Origin: Baffinella frigidus
Taxonomy: Eukaryota > Cryptophyceae > Cryptomonadales > Baffinellaceae
NCBI GenBank assembly: GCA_026770585.1
Contig: MU646351.1
Coordinates: forward strand, 621,799 to 632,600
Length of the DNA: 10,802 nt
Direction of reading: 5' to 3'
In this document: positions 1 to 6,353 of the stretch, piece after piece
Layout of the letters: each line of letters opens with the position of its first letter
Numbering within the stretch: position 1 is the first letter of the stretch
Position numbers and translations under genes: made by a program
The notes under the pieces: model-generated
Databases searched by the model: none
Told to the model about the DNA's origin: nothing
Seen by the model: only the letters and a program-made list of their open reading frames with translations

Positions 1-32
1 CCCCCCCCCCCCCCGCCCCCCGCCCCGCTGGT
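1..32. repeat. C-rich low-complexity tract
   Basis: The window opens with a run of C interrupted by single G bases. It has no coding content. It may be simple sequence or a region where the assembly breaks. Confidence 0.8.
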
Positions 33-122
33 TGGTGGTGAATATTGACATCCTCATCCTTATGTCCACATTGTCCAGCCTTAACATACACCAAAATCGG
101 ATCGGGGGTCCCCGAAAAATTA

Positions 123-380
123 TTCATCATAAATAACCGCCGCGGTTAGACTGCTGAGGAGAGATCTCCCCCTGGCCGGGCCGGGAAACACGCCAAAAGT
201 TGATCACTTGGAGCCCTTTGCCGCCGCAATAATGTTCCATGCGTACCACGAAACACTTTTAGCGCGAACCGTCGCGTGTTAAATCCGCACTTATGCCCTG
301 GCGTGGCCTGGCGGAAAACGTGTTGATCATAAATACCCGCCGAGATGAGATTGCTGAGGAGAAATATCCTCCTGGCAGGG
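123..380 (+). repeat. Diverged direct repeat at an acceptor edge
   Basis: A segment of about 58 bp at 123-180 recurs at 323-380. Both begin with a catcataaata-like string, then ccgcc, then ctgaggaga, then cctggc. The second copy ends in the acceptor of the first recognisable exon of the downstream coiled-coil gene (cctggcag at 371-378). In the first copy the matching bases read ctggccggg and lack the AG. This looks like a duplicated intron 3' end in which one copy has lost, or never had, a usable acceptor. Confidence 0.6.
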
Positions 381-2766
381 CACTTCGCGGCTGGAGGGGT
401 TCCGTCAGAACGCAAGTCCTTACTCGACAACTTCGCGAAACTCGAGGCCGCCCAGCGGGAGGTGCGGAGAGACCCTGCATCCTCGTTTGATTCGGTTTGC
501 GTGTGTGTTTGTTTTGATTTGATGTGGTGGTGTGGACGGCTTTGCAACACCAAGGACGTGAAGCGCTCTCCTGCAACGAAAAGGCAAGCTTCTTAACTAG
601 TGTTTCTTGTTTCAGAATCGCCAGTCGATCTCGCGTCGTTCGGGAGTCGAGAGAGTGCCGGGTCACCTTTTTGACTAGTTTGGCTTTGACTAGTTTGGCT
701 TGGCGTTGACTAGTGTGGCTTCGGCCCGTCTCGCGTTGTTCGACATTCGGGGGAGTGCGGGGCCTGACAGTACATCCCGACAACCCCCTGTCAACTTGAC
801 AGGGCTGCGCTAGCTAGCGCAAAAAGATCTTGGTCCAAGATGGATTGGCAGGCCCGACACTCTTCCGAATCCCAAAGAACGCGAGATCGGTCAAAGGCCA
901 AACTAGTCAACGCCAAACAAAAACAAAAAGTCAAACTAGTCAAAAAGGTGCTTCCTCGTTGCAGGTGCAGCGCTTGAAGTGTCGACTGTTGGAAACCAAG
1001 GGGCGAAAAGAAGATTCCTCGCACCTCCAGGAGGCTCTCGCAGCCAAGACCTTTGAAATGCACAACTTTGAAGGTGCAACCCCCCTCTCCGTTACCGCTT
1101 AGCGGTCACCGGGGGCTTCACGGATACAGTCCATCTAAACGATGCGTACTAGAATCTTATCCATTGCCCTAGAACCTAACCGGAATTTCACCTTGAAATC
1201 AAGGTGAAAAGGTCCTCGGTCGCACAACTTTGAAGGTGCAACCCCCCTCTCCTCTAGAGAAATTGGCAATTTATTGCCAAACAACCAGCGTCAGCGCCGC
1301 ACATGCTCGACGCATTGTGCCACTTACTGTACCCCGTGTCGGCCGCTCATACGAGCATTTTCCGGATGGATTCTAACTCCACCTCCTACGCCACCGAGAC
1401 AAACGTCGAGATTGGGACGTCTCAAAGCAAAAGTGGAACCTCCGTTAACTTAAGGTAACGGTGGAATACACCATCGCCGCTGACCTCTACTCTGAGGTAC
1501 CACCACGCCAGAGGCTTCCAGGGTAATGACTGTCTTATCTTCGCCATTTATGAAGGGTGCAATCTGACCTGGGGCGATGCTTGGCCGGTGGGGTTCCTTT
1601 GCTGACAAATGTCAGCGAGGGCAGAGGATGTGCCGCGGGAGCTCCTCACGAAGGGGCACCATCAGGCCACGGTGGGGGTGCATACATGTCGGCCGAGCAG
1701 GGACAGCGTCACTCGCTCGTCCAGGGAAGACCCTGACCTGCGAGCGAATCACACAATCACATTTGTACCTGCGAGCGAATCACACATACACATTTCTACC
1801 TGCGAGCGAATCACACAAGGCGAGCATGTCTGCGGCCTCCAGTTTGGGTCTAAAATGCGTTTAATTCGTGGCCATATCCCCCCCAAGTTGTGGGAATTGG
1901 AGCCGCTTAGTCTTGGAATCCAAGATCGGTTACAGGATAGGGTGGGGTGCGGCTTTCCAGTAGAGGGGTGGTTCTTTGCCTGTGGTTTCCCGTTTCGGAT
2001 ATTTGTACGTGCGAGCGAATCACACAAGGCGCGCATGTCTGCGGCTTAGGTCAAGCAGCAGCTTTCTGCTGCCTATCCCTTAAGTGGCGAGTAGGCTCAT
2101 ACGCCCTACCGTAGGGCCCTAGGACCTGCTCATACGCCCCACCGTAGGGCCCTAGGACCTGCCTAGGGCCTCAGGGGGTCTATGTGGCCCCCCTCGCAAC
2201 TTAAGGGGTTGTCAGAGTCAATTTGACCATCAACGGCTTCAGACCTACAGGGGTACCTCGCTCATAAGAAACAGCGCCCCCCTAGGACCCTGCAGTAGAC
2301 CTATGCCTAGGGCCCTGTGGTGGTCCTGGGGGGGGGGGGCGTTTTCTTATGAGCGAGGTACCCCTGTAGCGACGACGCAGACCTATTTTCGTCTCCGAGT
2401 TTGACCCGGCCCTGGAGGAGTCTGAAACAAGCTCATCCGCGGAAAGGTATTTTTCTTTTAGAGTCTGGTCACACGGGGCTCGGGAACGGTCTTATCCGGG
2501 GAAATAAGTTTTTCTTTTAGAATCTGACAACGAAAATTACTACACAATTGGACAATACTGTAAAGCGTTGCTGTAGTAATTTTCGTTGCCACATTCTGAG
2601 AAAAAAAACACGTTGCCCCGGATTCAAGTGTTTTTTTTGGATGGCGGCAGGGATCGTGATGCGGCAGAAAAGCATCAGAGGATTGTGGATCGAGGAGAAG
2701 CCTTCGTTCGCAGCCAAGAAGGCTGAACTCCGGGAATTGGAGGCTATGCACGAGCTCAGCAAATAA
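379..2766 (+). CDS. Coiled-coil protein, 3' part of a spliced gene (5' end outside or unresolved)
   Basis: Three exon-like segments join in compatible phase. Exon A is 379-461 (acceptor cctggcag, donor GAG|gtgcgg), exon B is 965-1073 (acceptor cttcctcgttgcag, donor GAAG|gtgcaa), and exon C is 2714-2766 (acceptor gttcgcag, stop TAA 2764-2766). A ends in phase 0 where B starts in phase 0. B ends one base into a codon, and C supplies the other two. The product is charged, with leucines at heptad-like spacing: LLDNFAKLEAAQRE in A, VQRLKCRLLETKGRKED and LQEALAAKTFEMHNFE across B, and KKAELRELEAMHELSK before the stop in C. That pattern is a C-terminal coiled coil. I do not recognise the family. Further exons could lie in the 1640-nt gap between B and C. 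An alternative donor for A exists at 495. After the stop the sequence is A-rich with AATAAA strings that could act as polyadenylation signals. The phase agreement is what I see; the joined gene is inference. Confidence 0.55.
597..768 (+). repeat. Diverged tandem duplication inside the first intron
   Basis: The stretch starting actagtgt near 599 and running through a tctcgcgt, cgttcgggag and gagtgc series recurs from about 709 to 768 (actagtgt, tctcgcgt, gttcgacattcggg, gagtgc). The second copy overlaps the left arm of the inverted-repeat element, so the arms may have been built by local duplication. Confidence 0.5.
664..950. mobile_element. Inverted-repeat (fold-back) element within intron 462-964
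   Basis: A perfect 19-bp terminal inverted repeat, cacctttttgactagtttg at 664-682, matches its reverse complement at 932-950. Imperfect pairing continues inward for roughly 100 bp per arm, through the ttggcgttgactagt and tctcgcgtt motifs, toward a centre of three palindromes at 786-841. No clear target-site duplication is visible; the flanks read gggt and cttc. The element fills most of the intron and ends 14 bases before the acceptor AG, so it may be a non-autonomous transposon or an introner-like unit. Confidence 0.65.
786..841. other. Three consecutive perfect palindromes
   Basis: Three separate stems lie end to end. At 786-804, ccctgtcaa pairs with ttgacaggg across one base. At 806-821, tgcgctagctagcgca is a perfect palindrome. 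At 827-841, atcttgg pairs with ccaagat across one base. They sit at the centre of the inverted-repeat element. Confidence 0.9.
1060..1252 (+). repeat. 31-bp direct repeat copying an exon/donor edge
   Basis: Positions 1060-1090 and 1222-1252 are identical over 31 bases. The first copy straddles the proposed end of exon B: 14 exon bases ending ctttgaag, then gtgcaacccccctctcc of the intron. The second copy lies about 150 bases into the intron and carries the same donor. Confidence 0.85.
1736..2045 (+). repeat. 31-bp minisatellite with a displaced fourth copy
   Basis: Units beginning acctgcgagcgaatcacaca start at 1736, 1767 and 1798, an exact 31-nt period. A fourth unit (acgtgcgagcgaatcacaca) starts at 2007. 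The third and fourth units share a longer tail, aaggcg then gcatgtctgcggc. The fourth is therefore a duplicate of the third plus flank, displaced by about 209 bp. Confidence 0.9.
2076..2208. mobile_element. MITE family B, copy 1
   Basis: The left end tcccttaagtggcga (after TA at 2074-2075) is inverted as tcgcaacttaagggg at 2194-2208. The interior contains a 34-bp block (ctcatacgcccyaccgtag, then ggccctaggacctg) twice in tandem. The reverse complement of this element occurs at 6354-6458 with the same internal order, so it is a dispersed family. The right flank is TT rather than TA, probably mutated. Confidence 0.65.
2248..2366. mobile_element. MITE family A, copy 1
   Basis: A 119-bp element runs from caggggtacctcgctcat at the left to its inverse atgagcgaggtacccctg at the right, flanked by TA on both sides (2246-2247 and 2367-2368). 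The interior has a second palindromic motif around cctaggaccctgcag and cctagggccctg and a long G run near 2328-2339. CAG termini with a TA duplication resemble non-autonomous members of the Tc1/mariner/pogo group. That class assignment is inference. Confidence 0.85.
2431..2526 (+). repeat. Direct repeat pair with T-rich core
   Basis: The sequence at 2431-2466 (atccgcggaaa, then tttttcttttaga, then gtctg) recurs at 2491-2526 with few changes (atccggggaaa, then tttttcttttaga, then atctg). No coding content is apparent. Confidence 0.7.
2528..2588. other. Perfect 17-bp hairpin
   Basis: The arms caacgaaaattactaca (2528-2544) and tgtagtaattttcgttg (2572-2588) are exact reverse complements around a 27-nt loop. 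No TA flank is present. A second perfect stem follows at 2601-2611 / 2638-2648 (aaaaaaaacac arms). Confidence 0.85.
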
Positions 2767-2868
2767 ATAAATAAATAAAGCTCAGCAAATAAATAAACAA
2801 ATAAACGTTCGCAGCCAAGAAGGCTGAACTCCGGGAATTGGAGGCTATGCACGAGCTCAGCAAATAAA
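2705..2868 (+). repeat. Exact 63-bp duplication of the terminal exon with A-rich tails
   Basis: Positions 2705-2767 and 2806-2868 are identical over 63 bases. They comprise the acceptor (cgttcgcag), the whole terminal exon C, its TAA stop and the first AATAAA. Both copies are followed by (aaat)n/(aaaaaat)n tracts, and a partial third tail (gctcagcaaataaa) sits at 2780-2793. Perfect identity implies a recent duplication or an assembly artefact. Both copies keep acceptor, frame and stop, so either could serve as the last exon. Confidence 0.9.
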
Positions 2869-2927
2869 AAAAATAAAAAAAATAAGTAAGCACACGACTC
2901 TGAGCCAGTCTGGTCCATTTTGGGACT

Positions 2928-3027
2928 TGGGGTTAAGGTTGAGGGTTGAAGGTTGAGGATAGGGTTGAGGGTTAAGGGTTGAGGGTTGAGGGTTGAGGGT
3001 TAAGGGTTGAGGGTTTGGAGTTGAGGA
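2928..3027 (+). repeat. Degenerate telomere-like 7-mer block (GGGTTGA variant)
   Basis: A period-7 array, mainly gggttga with some gggttaa units, reads G-rich on the plus strand. The same CCCTCAA variant, read on the other strand, occurs in short runs in the hemerythrin gene introns near 5653 and 6053. Confidence 0.8.
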
Positions 3028-3341
3028 TTTCCTAGGAATGGGCTAATCGTAGGACCCTAGAGCGGTTTCAGGCGGTGGTGTGTCGTTATTCGGGAGTAAC
3101 TCCTGTCTCTGCACGCGCGCCGGCTGTCTAGGAGGTTCAGCTGAACTAAGGCCTTAGTTGACCAGAACATCCCGAGCGCATCAGAGCTCCATCCACGAAC
3201 ACCAAGGATGGAAAAATAAGCAGACAGGAAAAAAAGAGTAGCTGTAAGCGGGGTTGATTGATTGTGCTCTAGGTGTGTAGAAGAGGGAGGCGACTGGAAC
3301 AAAACCAGGAGCGAGAACATCGGGGCCTCACGCTGGGCTTA
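3028..3341. other. Gene-free stretch
   Basis: No supported gene. Around 3240-3275 an acceptor-like string (gattgattgtgctctag) precedes an open frame that runs into the MITE. I do not consider it coding. Confidence 0.4.
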
Positions 3342-3578
3342 CAGGGGTACCTCGCTTACAAGAAAGCGCCCCACCCCTACAGGGGTACCTCACTCATAAA
3401 AAAACGCCACGCCCTAGGACCCTACAGTAGGCCCATGCCTAGGGCCCTATGCTAGTCCTAAAGAGGGGGGTGCTTTCTTATGAGCGAGGTACCCCTGTAG
3501 GGCCACCATAGGGCTCTAGACATGGGCCTACTGTAGGGTCCTAGGGGGTGGCGCTTTCTTATGAGCGAGGTACCCCTG
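3342..3578. mobile_element. MITE family A, one copy nested in another
   Basis: The outer copy occupies 3342-3377 and 3500-3578, flanked by TA at 3340-3341 and 3579-3580. A complete inner copy of 118 bp (3380-3497) sits within it, flanked by TA at 3378-3379 and 3498-3499. Removing the inner copy and one TA restores an outer element of 117 bp, matching the 117-119 bp of the two simple copies. The insertion point corresponds to the TA of the cctagg motif seen in copy 1 of the family. Confidence 0.9.
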
Positions 3579-3580
3579 TA

Positions 3581-4468
3581 TTGCCGTCACAGAGAGAGAC
3601 CTCCATTGCTACCAACACGCCCACCGTGTATGCAGGAATCGGATGGGATGTGTCTGAGTACCCGGTAGGACCTGAGGGAGGTCATTTGCACTCCACACAT
3701 TGTGTACAAACACGGCCTTCAGGTCCTTTAGGTCCTTGAGGTTTAAATTTCGCCCAACATCGCCCAACGACAGCCATGCGTGCACCTCCGCCGAGGCTGC
3801 GTCTAGGTAGGACCTGGAAGAAGGTCACGTGCACACAGCACGCCGTGCACCACCAGAGATAATTTATTGATTACAAGACTAGCATGACCACATTCTAAGA
3901 CCCCCTGCGGAGTTTTTGGTACTACAAGGATCTGGAGTTCTCTCACACACTGCACGTTGTTGTAGAACGCAGACAACGCCCAATCTCCGGTCCAATCTCC
4001 GAACCCATAACGCGCGTTCCTATAGCTATATAAAATCAAGAAATCCTGGATGCTGCAGATCGAAATCCAACGAGCTCGTTCGAGAAGGAATTCGCTTGGC
4101 ATCTATAACAAAAAGAAATTCTCGAGCACGAAACCCTCGATCGGAATCACCGTCCCACCAGGGGGCCACAGAGGCAGCACTCGTCGAGTCTCAAGAGCTC
4201 TGACCTGAAACCGGCCAGGGGGAATATGTCTACTCATGTCGGACATTACTAAGACAGTCGCGTGTATGACATTCGCGATTCAAAGGACCGGTACGTTGAG
4301 GTCACGTCCTGATGACAAAGGGCTGCAACGGGGTAAGCCAGTCACGTAGGTGTGTAAACACACACATGCCCCGCCAGACGTAATCTGGGTGGCCGCCAGA
4401 CGTAATCTCCTTGAAAAGCCGCAACTCTTTCAAGTCGAACATCCTGACCACACAACAACCAAGCAAGC
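3581..4468. other. Gene-free stretch upstream of the hemerythrin gene
   Basis: No gene is supported here. Visible items are a diverged direct repeat (3664-3698 and 3807-3841, both gtaggacctg then a purine run, ggtca and gcac), a TATA-like tatataaaa at 4027-4035, a 16-nt tandem motif ccgccagacgtaatct at about 4371 and 4393, and a tgtgt/acaca stem near 4351. The TATA-like string is about 440 bases from the start codon, so its role as promoter of the next gene is doubtful. The last bases before the ATG are CA-rich, as in many 5' leaders. Confidence 0.45.
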
Positions 4469-6307
4469 ATGGGGGTCCTCTCATTCATGACGGGCATGCC
4501 CACGAACAAGGCCGACGAGGGCGGTGACTTCTACGAGGTGGGGCTCCTACCCCTGCGCGCTCACGATCAGCACCCGCGCCACCCCGCCCCTCCTGTGCCC
4601 ACCCACCTCCCCCCCCCGGCGTCGGATCCCGCAGTTTCCTCGCAGCAGCTTCCGGGACCCCACGCCTACCCCTGCGCGGCGAGGTCGACCTCACCGCGCA
4701 GGCCGTGACTTCTACGAGGTGCTCTGTCCTCCCTGATCCCTCCTTTGCGAATCAGGCCTTCGCCCAGGGGCAGATCGCCACGCACAAAGTTCTCCGCCGT
4801 ACCATCCATTCGCTCTCCGACGGGCCGACGCTCCAAGTCAACGCGGCCACAGACGACGAGAAGGCCGGATGGCTGCAGTACGTCACGCTCACCATCGAGT
4901 TCCTCCAGGTGGGCCCCGGGCGGATCGGTGAGTTGGGTGATCTGTGCTGCTGATGCACCGCTGCCTCTTTGCGCACCCTTGGTTTCCTGCAGGTGGGCCC
5001 CGCGCGGGAGAGTTTTCCGGCGGAACAGTTGGGTGATATGTGCTGCTGCCCGTGATGCACCGCTGCTGAGCGTGGTATCTCTTCCCGGTAGGTCCACCAC
5101 GCCCAGGAGGACCGCTTCGTGTTCCCCGCGGCGCGGCGCGTCAGCAACAACCCCCACCTTCTCGCCGGCGAGGAGAACGAGCACAAGATCGTCGACGACC
5201 TCGTCAAGTGGTGGTACAAGGTCGCCAAGAACGGGTTCCTCCCCACCGAGCGGCTGACGCAGGCGCTGGTGGGCGAAACCAGGCGGCACTTCGCGGCGCT
5301 GCAGTGGGTGATGTGCGCCATGGGCGGGCACCTCGGGCGCGAAGCGCTCACCCTGACCGCCGGCTTCTGGCGCCGCTCCTCGATGACTGAGGAACCCCCT
5401 AAACCCTAAACCCCTAAACCTTAAGCCCTAAACCCTAAACCCTAAACCTAGTAAACACTAAACACTAAACCCTAAACCCTAGACCCTAGACCAGGGGGAG
5501 CTGATGGACCTCAATGACGACATGCACCGCGTCATCCCCCTGTACCTCCTAAACCCTAAACCCGCTAAACCCTAAACCCGCTAAACCCTAAACCCGCTAA
5601 ACCCTAAACCCTAAACCCTAAACCCTAAACCCTAAACCCTAAACCCACAACCCTCAACCCTCAACCCTCAACCCTACACTCTAAACCCCAAACCCCAAAC
5701 CCCAAACCCTAAACCCTAAATCCCAAACCCTAAACCCTAAACCCTACACCTGAACCAGGTACATGAAGAAGGGCTCCGCGCTGGCCTTCTTCGTCATGAA
5801 CCTCAACGACGACGAGAAGAGATTCTTCGACGAGCGCGTGTCCTACCCCGTCCGCAAGTGGTTCTTCCCGACGTACTGCGAGGAGATCAAGAAGGCGCTG
5901 CCCTTCTGTGCGTTCCCGCGCTTCGAGGGGCCCTGGCTGCCCGCGACGACCGACGGCCACAAGCGGTTCGGCGTGAACAGGGACCCGCGCTGGTAAACCT
6001 TAAACCCTAAACCGTAAACCCTGAATCCTAAAACCTAAACCCTGAACCCCAAACCCTCAACCCTCAACCCTAAATCCTAAACACCAAACCCTAAACCCCT
6101 AAACCCTAAACCCCAAACCCCAAACCCTACAACCTAAACCATGAACCCTGAAACCTAAACCCTAAACCCTAAACCAGGTCCGGGCACGTCCGCCAATCGT
6201 GGTTCGTCGCGCACACTCCCAAGTCGGCCCCGTCGCTCATCATGCTCCCGTCGCCGATGCAGTCCGGCTACCACACGATGTCGTACCCTATGATGCAGTC
6301 CGTGTAG
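4469..6307 (+). CDS. Hemerythrin-domain protein, six exons, 310 residues
   Basis: Exons 4469-4537, 4756-4908, 5092-5391, 5495-5541, 5759-5992 and 6178-6307 join in frame to 933 nt ending in TAG. The start has A at -3 and G at +4. Residues about 25-160 form an HHE/hemerythrin-like helical bundle with the expected metal ligands: H33 (IATHKVLRR), H76xxxE80 (HHAQEDRFVFP), H105 (ENEHKIV) and H154xxxE158 (HLGRE). The family binds a di-iron centre and serves in oxygen, iron or redox sensing and storage; the exact role here is unknown. No signal peptide or membrane segment is seen, so a soluble protein is likely. After the domain come a charged aromatic segment (residues 175-268, including NLNDDEKRFFDERV and VRKWFFP) and a Met/Ser/Gln-rich tail of about 42 residues. 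Introns 3-5 are telomere-like repeats. Intron 3 lacks a GT donor. Family assignment is strong; exact splice points are read by eye. Confidence 0.88.
4538..4755 (+). other. Hemerythrin gene intron 1 with duplicated donor edge
   Basis: The intron runs gtgggg to gaatcag, phase 0. The 17-mer gtgacttctacgaggtg, which spans the end of exon 1 and its donor (4524-4540), recurs intact at 4705-4721 inside the intron. A preceding acceptor-like cgcgcag ends at 4701. The copied exon edge (4702-4718, 17 nt) would shift frame if included, so it is probably a decoy. A shorter repeat, ctacccctgcgcg, occurs at 4546 and 4666. Confidence 0.75.
4909..5091 (+). other. Hemerythrin gene intron 2, two tandem intron-like units
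   Basis: The intron consists of two related units, 4909-4992 (84 nt) and 4993-5091 (99 nt). Each begins gtgggccccg, carries gttgggtgat then tgtgctgctg then gatgcaccgctgc, and ends in AG. At the junction cctgcag|gtgggcc an acceptor directly abuts a donor with no exon between them. The whole intron is phase 0 between CAG and GTC. Confidence 0.8.
5392..5494 (+). repeat. Telomere-like intron 3 (CCCTAAA repeats), non-GT donor
   Basis: Degenerate CCCTAAA units fill the interval between ACTGAG and GGGGAG. Joining keeps phase 0. The exon 3 side has no GT between 5341 and 5400, so the donor is probably GA (GAG|gaacccc), although the three-base GAG ambiguity allows a shifted boundary. The acceptor is ctagaccag|GG. 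If retained, the intron gives an in-frame TAA within 6 codons. Confidence 0.8.
5542..5758 (+). repeat. Telomere-like intron 4 (CCCTAAA repeats)
   Basis: Phase 2, canonical GT-AG: CCCCT|gtacctcctaaac to ctgaaccag|GTACATG. The tetranucleotide GTAC occurs at both junctions. The interior is almost wholly CCCTAAA with blocks of variants: CCCGCTAAA near 5568-5600, CCCTCAA near 5650, CCCCAAA near 5690. Confidence 0.88.
5993..6177 (+). repeat. Telomere-like intron 5 (CCCTAAA repeats)
   Basis: Phase 2, canonical GT-AG: GCGCTG|gtaaacctt to ctaaaccag|GTCCGG. The donor also creates a TAA after TGG, so an unspliced reading ends the protein at residue 268. Splicing instead adds about 42 residues. The interior is degenerate CCCTAAA with CCCTCAA and CCCCAAA variants. 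Confidence 0.8.
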
Positions 6308-6353
6308 ATGCCCATGCCCATGATGCAGTCTGTATCCCTTAAGTGGCTCCGTA

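Larger units (their letters stand above)
1074..2713 (+). other. Long repeat-filled intron or gene-free stretch between exons B and C
   Basis: I see no convincing exon in this 1640-nt stretch. In order it holds the copied donor edge (1222-1252), a perfect hairpin at 1186-1209 (11-bp arms tttcaccttga, 2-nt loop), a hairpin at 1264-1281 (ttggcaa arms), a 47-bp dispersed repeat at 1420-1466 that recurs near 9888, a minisatellite, two MITEs and two more hairpins. Open frames across 1577-2049 read through the minisatellite and do not look coding. Confidence 0.5.

Noticed and set aside
146-783. Minus-strand open frames of 135 and 174 codons
   Set aside because: They run through repeats and the arm of an inverted-repeat element, with no recognisable motif. 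The plus-strand exon at 379-461 explains the coding-like part.
1736-1836. CRISPR-like periodic repeat
   Set aside because: The three 31-bp units are contiguous with no unique spacers, and the surroundings are eukaryotic spliced genes.
1577-2049. Plus-strand open frames including a 146-codon one
   Set aside because: Much of the frame is the 31-bp minisatellite translated repeatedly; there is no protein-like character outside it.
4027-4035. TATA-like string as promoter of the hemerythrin gene
   Set aside because: It is about 440 bases upstream of the start codon with no supporting elements; left as a note only.
3803-4203. Open frames of about 95-99 codons on both strands
   Set aside because: There are no recognisable domains, no splice-consistent neighbours and no coding-like composition.
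4666-5351. Long minus-strand open frames opposite the hemerythrin exons
   Set aside because: They mirror GC-rich coding DNA on the plus strand, cross two introns and have Arg/Gly/Pro-skewed composition. The plus-strand model has family motifs and consistent phases.
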